64,000 bases of DNA. Source: Grammothele lineata (lineage: Eukaryota; Basidiomycota; Agaricomycetes; Polyporales; Polyporaceae). The notes beneath the pieces were generated by a model. That model saw only the letters and a program-made list of their open reading frames with translations, had not been told where the DNA came from and made no database searches. Position numbers and translations under genes: made by a program. Shown piece after piece: positions 60,401-64,000 of this stretch (positions are counted from its first letter, which is position 1; each line of letters opens with the position of its first letter). Where the stretch lies: assembly GCA_002150815.3 (NCBI GenBank), contig NDFF03000137.1, positions 147,007-211,006 of the forward strand, read 5' to 3'.

Positions 60401-61255
60401 ATGGACACGCTCATGGCCGAGAAGAACCGTCAGGACGCGCTCCTCCGGGACCTCCAGCAACAGCTCGGGAGCCCGGCGCCCAGCGCGCGCCCGACGATGG
60501 ACCGCACCGTGTCGTACACACGGGCGACAGGCTTGATGTCGCCCGGCAAGCTCCCGCCCCCCACACCGCCGCCGACGGTTCCGATCCCTCCCGCGCCGCG
60601 GATCGCGCACGAGCAGACGAGTTCGTCGTCGTCAACGGCAATCTCCGCGCGCAGCTTCAGCGTCGACGGGGAGTCGCCCTCGACACCCGCGACGTCGGTG
60701 AACCACTCACTCGCGGGCGGGCTGCCGTCGCCGCTGGCAGGGAACCGGGAACCGGACCCGAAGATCGCCGCGCAGCTGCAACAGCAGGCGAAGCAGCTCG
60801 ACGAGCAGGAGGCGATGATCAAGACGCTGAACAAGCAGCTGACCCACTGCGAGACGGACCTGCAGGCGCACATGGACATGGTGGCGACGCTGGAAGCGTC
60901 GCTTGGGGACTCGGAGAAGAACCGTAAGTGAACGCTAACGCTTCGCCCGAGATCGGTGACTAAACAAGTCGTTCCCGTCCTTTCCTTTCTTCCCACAGTC
61001 CGGAAAGCGCGGATGCAAGCGACGGAACTCGCGCGGGAGCGCGACAACCTGAACGGCCAGATCATGAACCTGCGCACGGAGCTCGCCGAGGCCAAGGCGG
61101 AGGTCGTGAACGTGCGGCGGTCGATCGTCGAGGAGAAGCAATCGCTCGAGAGCCGGCTGGACGAGGAGCGGCGGGCAAAGGAGCGTGCGCGCGCGCAGCT
61201 GGACAGCCGCATGGAGGAGCTGCAGCGGCGCAAGTCCAAGTTCGCGTGCCTATGA
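54462..61255 (+). CDS. kinesin-4-like motor with very long coiled-coil tail
   Basis: This is an N-terminal plus-end kinesin of about 2,100 residues, probably of the kinesin-4 (KIF4/KIF21) group. ATG 54462 ([15 protein letters not shown]) joins over GTACGT-CAG to [11 protein letters not shown]. The motor has the P-loop [36 protein letters not shown] (switch I), [11 protein letters not shown] (switch II), [15 protein letters not shown] and [17 protein letters not shown], then the neck side [20 protein letters not shown]. An insert of about 95 Ser/Pro/Arg-rich residues lies between the switch I and switch II regions. The tail is heptad-rich; one exon of 2.66 kb (about 58265-60926) encodes nearly 890 residues with repeated EH-x-x-AL patterns, ending in a Pro/Ser-rich segment. 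The last exon begins after the intron near 60930-60998 and stops at TGA 61253-61255. Cargo and exact subfamily are inferred. Confidence 0.9.
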
Positions 61256-62408
61256 CCGCGCTTGCGCGCCCTTCTCGTCGGCAGCAGCCCTGTGTACGTC
61301 TTCCTCGGGCGCGCGCGGGGGCTTTGCCTGCAGCTTCAGTCCCGTTCCGCGCCGTGTTCGCGCTTTCGTCCCTCTCTCGCCCGCGCGCCGTCGTCCATGT
61401 GTTATAAATTTCACGCCGTGCCCCTGTTCCTGTCCCTGCCGTTGCCATCCCCTCACTGTCCCTTTCGTTTTCCTGCACGTTCCCTCGCACGTTCCCGGTC
61501 TGGTCGTCGACGCCCCGTCGGCGTCCGAGACGCTGTACAGTACATTCCACTCCCAGGCGGAGAAGGAGCGCGCCGCGTTGGGTGCTTCCGGTCGGCTCTC
61601 CCGTTTCGAACCTCCGCCTCGCAGTTAGTTAGTTAGTTAGTCGTTGGTCGCGTTTTCGAGCGTACGTCTACGTCCCGGTCCACGTTTTACGTATACACAG
61701 AGTGGTATATACTTTAGAGATGTTTATTTGTCGTTGCTATAGTCTGTAGTTGCTCGGCGCCGTACGGATACCCCCCACGCTCGTTCCACATATGACCCCC
61801 TCCATCGCCTCTCCGACCGCTCGACCTGTGTTCCGTGTGGTGTTTGGCCGTCTCTGATCATAAGTATGTGTCCGGTGGATTGAATGATATACCAACATTA
61901 CTATGCGCACGAGCGTGGGGGGACGACGGGTGCGGTGCGCGAGGCAGGTGAGACGTGATGGGGAGCGAGGCGAGAGCGGGCGCGGGGACGACGAGGCTTG
62001 TCGGACGGGAGAAGGCGAGGGGGTGATAGACGGCGGGGACAAGAGATGCCCCGCAAGGAGATCGGACCGGGCCCCGTGGGGGGGGCGGGGAGAGCCAATC
62101 GCGGGCGGGGACGCGACTGGCGAGGTCGGGCGTGCGGGGCAGCCAGGGCTGGGTCCGTGTCCGCGAGCGCCGGTGTGCTGGCCACTGACTGGCTGTGGGC
62201 GGGGCAGACGCGGGCAGACGCTGGCCAGACAGATGCCCACGGCCGACGTGCAGCTGCTCGCGAGCGCCCGCCGCGCGAGCGTAGCGTGCGCGTGAGGACT
62301 GGCTCCGAGTCTGGCCACCGCCCGGGACGCTCCCTGCGTACGTCCCCGCTCCAATAAATTCGTCGCCCCCTCCTTCTCCTTCCCCACCATCCCCCACCAC
62401 CGTCTCCC
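61256..62408. other. kinesin 3' region and SDR promoter
   Basis: This 1.15-kb gap has a pyrimidine-rich 3' flank and, from 61900 to 62340, a very GC-rich block in which several frames on both strands are open. AATAAATT near 62354 and a CCCACC-rich leader precede the SDR start codon. No gene is recognised. Confidence 0.5.
61624..61640 (+). repeat. (GTTA)n microsatellite in kinesin 3' region
   Basis: Four tandem GTTA units in a row (GTTAGTTAGTTAGTTAG), about 370 bp after the kinesin stop codon. Simple slippage repeat; it is not the fungal telomere unit TTAGGG. Confidence 0.7.
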
Positions 62409-64000
62409 ATGGCCCCCGCTCTCCTCGCCCGCAACGCCCTCCCCGCCGCCTCGCGCGCCCTTCTCCGCGTCCCCCGCGCAGCGGTCCCGGTCCGCGCGCG
62501 GTTCAACTCCTCCGATGCCCCCGTCGACCTCAATGCTGTCGCCGCCAAGGCCCGCGTCGTCAAAACCCTCCCCGACTTCTCCATGGCCAACAAGGTTCGT
62601 CTCTGGCCCCCCTTCCCCCCTTCGCGGCGCTCGCGCTCCCACTCCCCTTCCACCTCATCGCCCCTGCTTACCTCGCTCATCCTCTCCCCCACAGGTCGCC
62701 GTCGTCACGGGTGCCGCACGCGGTCTCGGTAACGAATTTTGTCGCGCGTTTGTTCAGTCGGGCTGCACCTCCATGGCCATCGTCGATCTCAAGGAGGAGG
62801 AGGCCGAGGCGGCTGCGGCCGAGCTTGTCAAGGCTGCATGCGGTCAGTACTCGTCACTTGCCCGCCCGCCCTCTCATCGCCGCCGCGCAGTCCTGCGCCC
62901 CCTCCCTCACCCCCCACGTCATCTACCACGCCCGCGACATGTTACTGATAAGGTGTGAAGCCGACAGTGAAATGAACCCCAGCGACTACCGCATCATCGG
63001 CGTCGGCTGCGACGTCTCCTCGGAGCTCTCGGTCCAGCAGGCCTTCAGGCGCGTCATGGACACCTACGGACGCGTGGACTCGGTCGTCGCATCAGCCGGT
63101 GCGTCATTTTTCTCGTCTCTTCTTGGCCGCCCCGCGCTGACGCAACGTCCCGACGCTTCTAGGAATCGTGGAGAACTACTCGGCGTTCGAGTGCGTACCG
63201 GCGCTCGTCCTTGCTCCGCCCGTCCCATCACGGCACCACTGAGGCCCGTTCCGTCCCTGTTCGCAGCTACCCCTTCGACCGCATCAAGCGTCTGTACGAC
63301 ATCAACGTTCACGGCGCGTTCTTCACGGCGCGGGAGGCGGCGCGCAACATGATCCCCCAGGGCGGAGGCAGTATCGTCTTGGTGGCCAGCATGAGCGCCA
63401 ATGTGAGACCCCGCATTGCCCGATCTGATCGACCGCGCCGCCTCGGCTGATACCCCACACCCCACAGATCGTCAACATCCCGCAGCCTCAGACGCCCTAC
63501 AACGCGGCCAAGGCTGGTACGACTCTCGTCCCCGCGCTCGTACTCAAACATCCGCTAATAACGGTCCGTCCGTTACAGCCGTTAAGCACATGTCCGCGTC
63601 GCTGGGTGTAGAATGGGCGAAGAAGGGCGTCCGCGTCAACACCCTAAGGTTCGACGTTTCGCACGATTCCGCGTCCCCGGACCCCGCTGACATGGCCTTC
63701 TGCTGCGTCTCCCAGCCCCGGCTACATGCTCACGAAGCTTACCCGCACCATTCTCGCACACGATCAGGAGCTCAAGGTATGGTGGCGGTCGCGCTTACAC
63801 TCGTGTTGGGTCATCTGCTGATACTCCGTGGCGAAATGTCAGAAAACGTGGGAAAGCCTGACACCTATGGGTCGGGTGAGTGGCCTGTGGTCTTGTCCGT
63901 TCTCGTCATCGCTCATGCGTGTGGCCGTCTTGCTAGATGGGGGATCCCGAAGACCTCGCGGGCGCCATCGTCTTCCTCGCCAGCGACGCGTCGCGGTTCA
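62409..64000 (+). CDS. short-chain dehydrogenase/reductase, polyol dehydrogenase type (partial, cut by window end)
   Basis: This is a classical SDR, closest in feel to fungal D-arabinitol/sorbitol/mannitol dehydrogenases, which oxidise polyols with NAD(P)+. ATG 62409 opens with an Arg/Ala-rich, acid-poor leader (MAPALLARNALPAASRALLR) that could be a mitochondrial presequence. VAVVTGAARGLGNEF is the cofactor loop, VGCDVSSELSVQQAF the adenine-ring Asp block, VVASAGIVENYSAFE stands for the NNAG motif, and SIVLVASMSANIVNIPQPQT with PYNAAKAAVKHM gives catalytic Ser, Tyr and Lys. RVNTLSPGYMLTKLT and MGDPEDLAGAIVFLASDASR follow. At least eight short introns, including very small exons (GIVENYSAFE, TWESLTPMGR). 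The C-terminus lies beyond 64000. Confidence 0.88.

Noticed and set aside
61624..61640. possible telomere-like repeat
   Set aside because: The unit is GTTA, not TTAGGG, and only four copies occur in a 3' flank.
61737..62642. long minus-strand frames across the SDR promoter and exon 1
   Set aside because: They overlap the well-supported SDR start and are driven by extreme GC content.

Overview
The window reads as nuclear DNA of a filamentous basidiomycete, most likely an agaricomycete of polypore type. Genes are broken by many 45-70 bp GT-AG introns (plus a few GC-AG introns) and are closely packed. Several products are typical of the group: a clampless1 (Clp1)-like protein, a DUF6534-type multispanning membrane protein, an aryl-alcohol-dehydrogenase-type aldo-keto reductase, an RNA-dependent RNA polymerase and a DASH subunit. 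All gene models were read by eye from conserved protein blocks and splice signals. Gene ends marked with a clear stop or ATG are firm; many internal exon edges are not.

Layout. 0.3-3.2 kb (+): ARM-repeat GID/CTLH subunit (ARMC8/Gid5). 4.1-6.4 kb (+): DUF6534-like membrane protein. 8.5-9.9 kb (+): aldo-keto reductase. 10.6-14.1 kb (-): Doa1/Ufd3/PLAA. 16.5-20.0 kb (-): Hop1-like meiotic HORMA-PHD protein, divergent over only 142 bp from TRAPPC4/Trs23 (+), followed by a 228-residue coiled-coil protein (+) whose size and layout recall SYCP3. 22.7-24.1 kb (+): old yellow enzyme; 24.3-25.7 kb (-): secreted glutaminyl cyclase; 25.9-30.4 kb (-): RdRP; 30.9-38.3 kb (-): PI 4-kinase Stt4. 38.5-41.0 kb: a decayed element with 24-bp perfect inverted repeats around the relic of a DUF7025/AAA ATPase, sitting between the divergent starts of Stt4 and an AGC-type kinase (41.2-42.8 kb, +). 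45.5-46.8 kb (-): Clp1-like. 49.8-50.2 kb (+): Dad3; 50.3-51.9 kb (-): ARPC1. 54.5-61.3 kb (+): a kinesin of about 2,100 residues. 62.4 kb to the window end (+): a short-chain dehydrogenase cut by the window edge.

Most genes are unrelated housekeeping loci. The parts that hang together are the meiotic pair (Hop1 plus the coiled-coil neighbour), the presence of an RNA-silencing polymerase in the same window as a decayed repeat, and four GC-AG introns in four different genes. Long stretches (6.4-8.4, 14.1-16.5, 42.8-45.5, 46.8-49.7 and 51.9-54.4 kb) hold no gene I can recognise.
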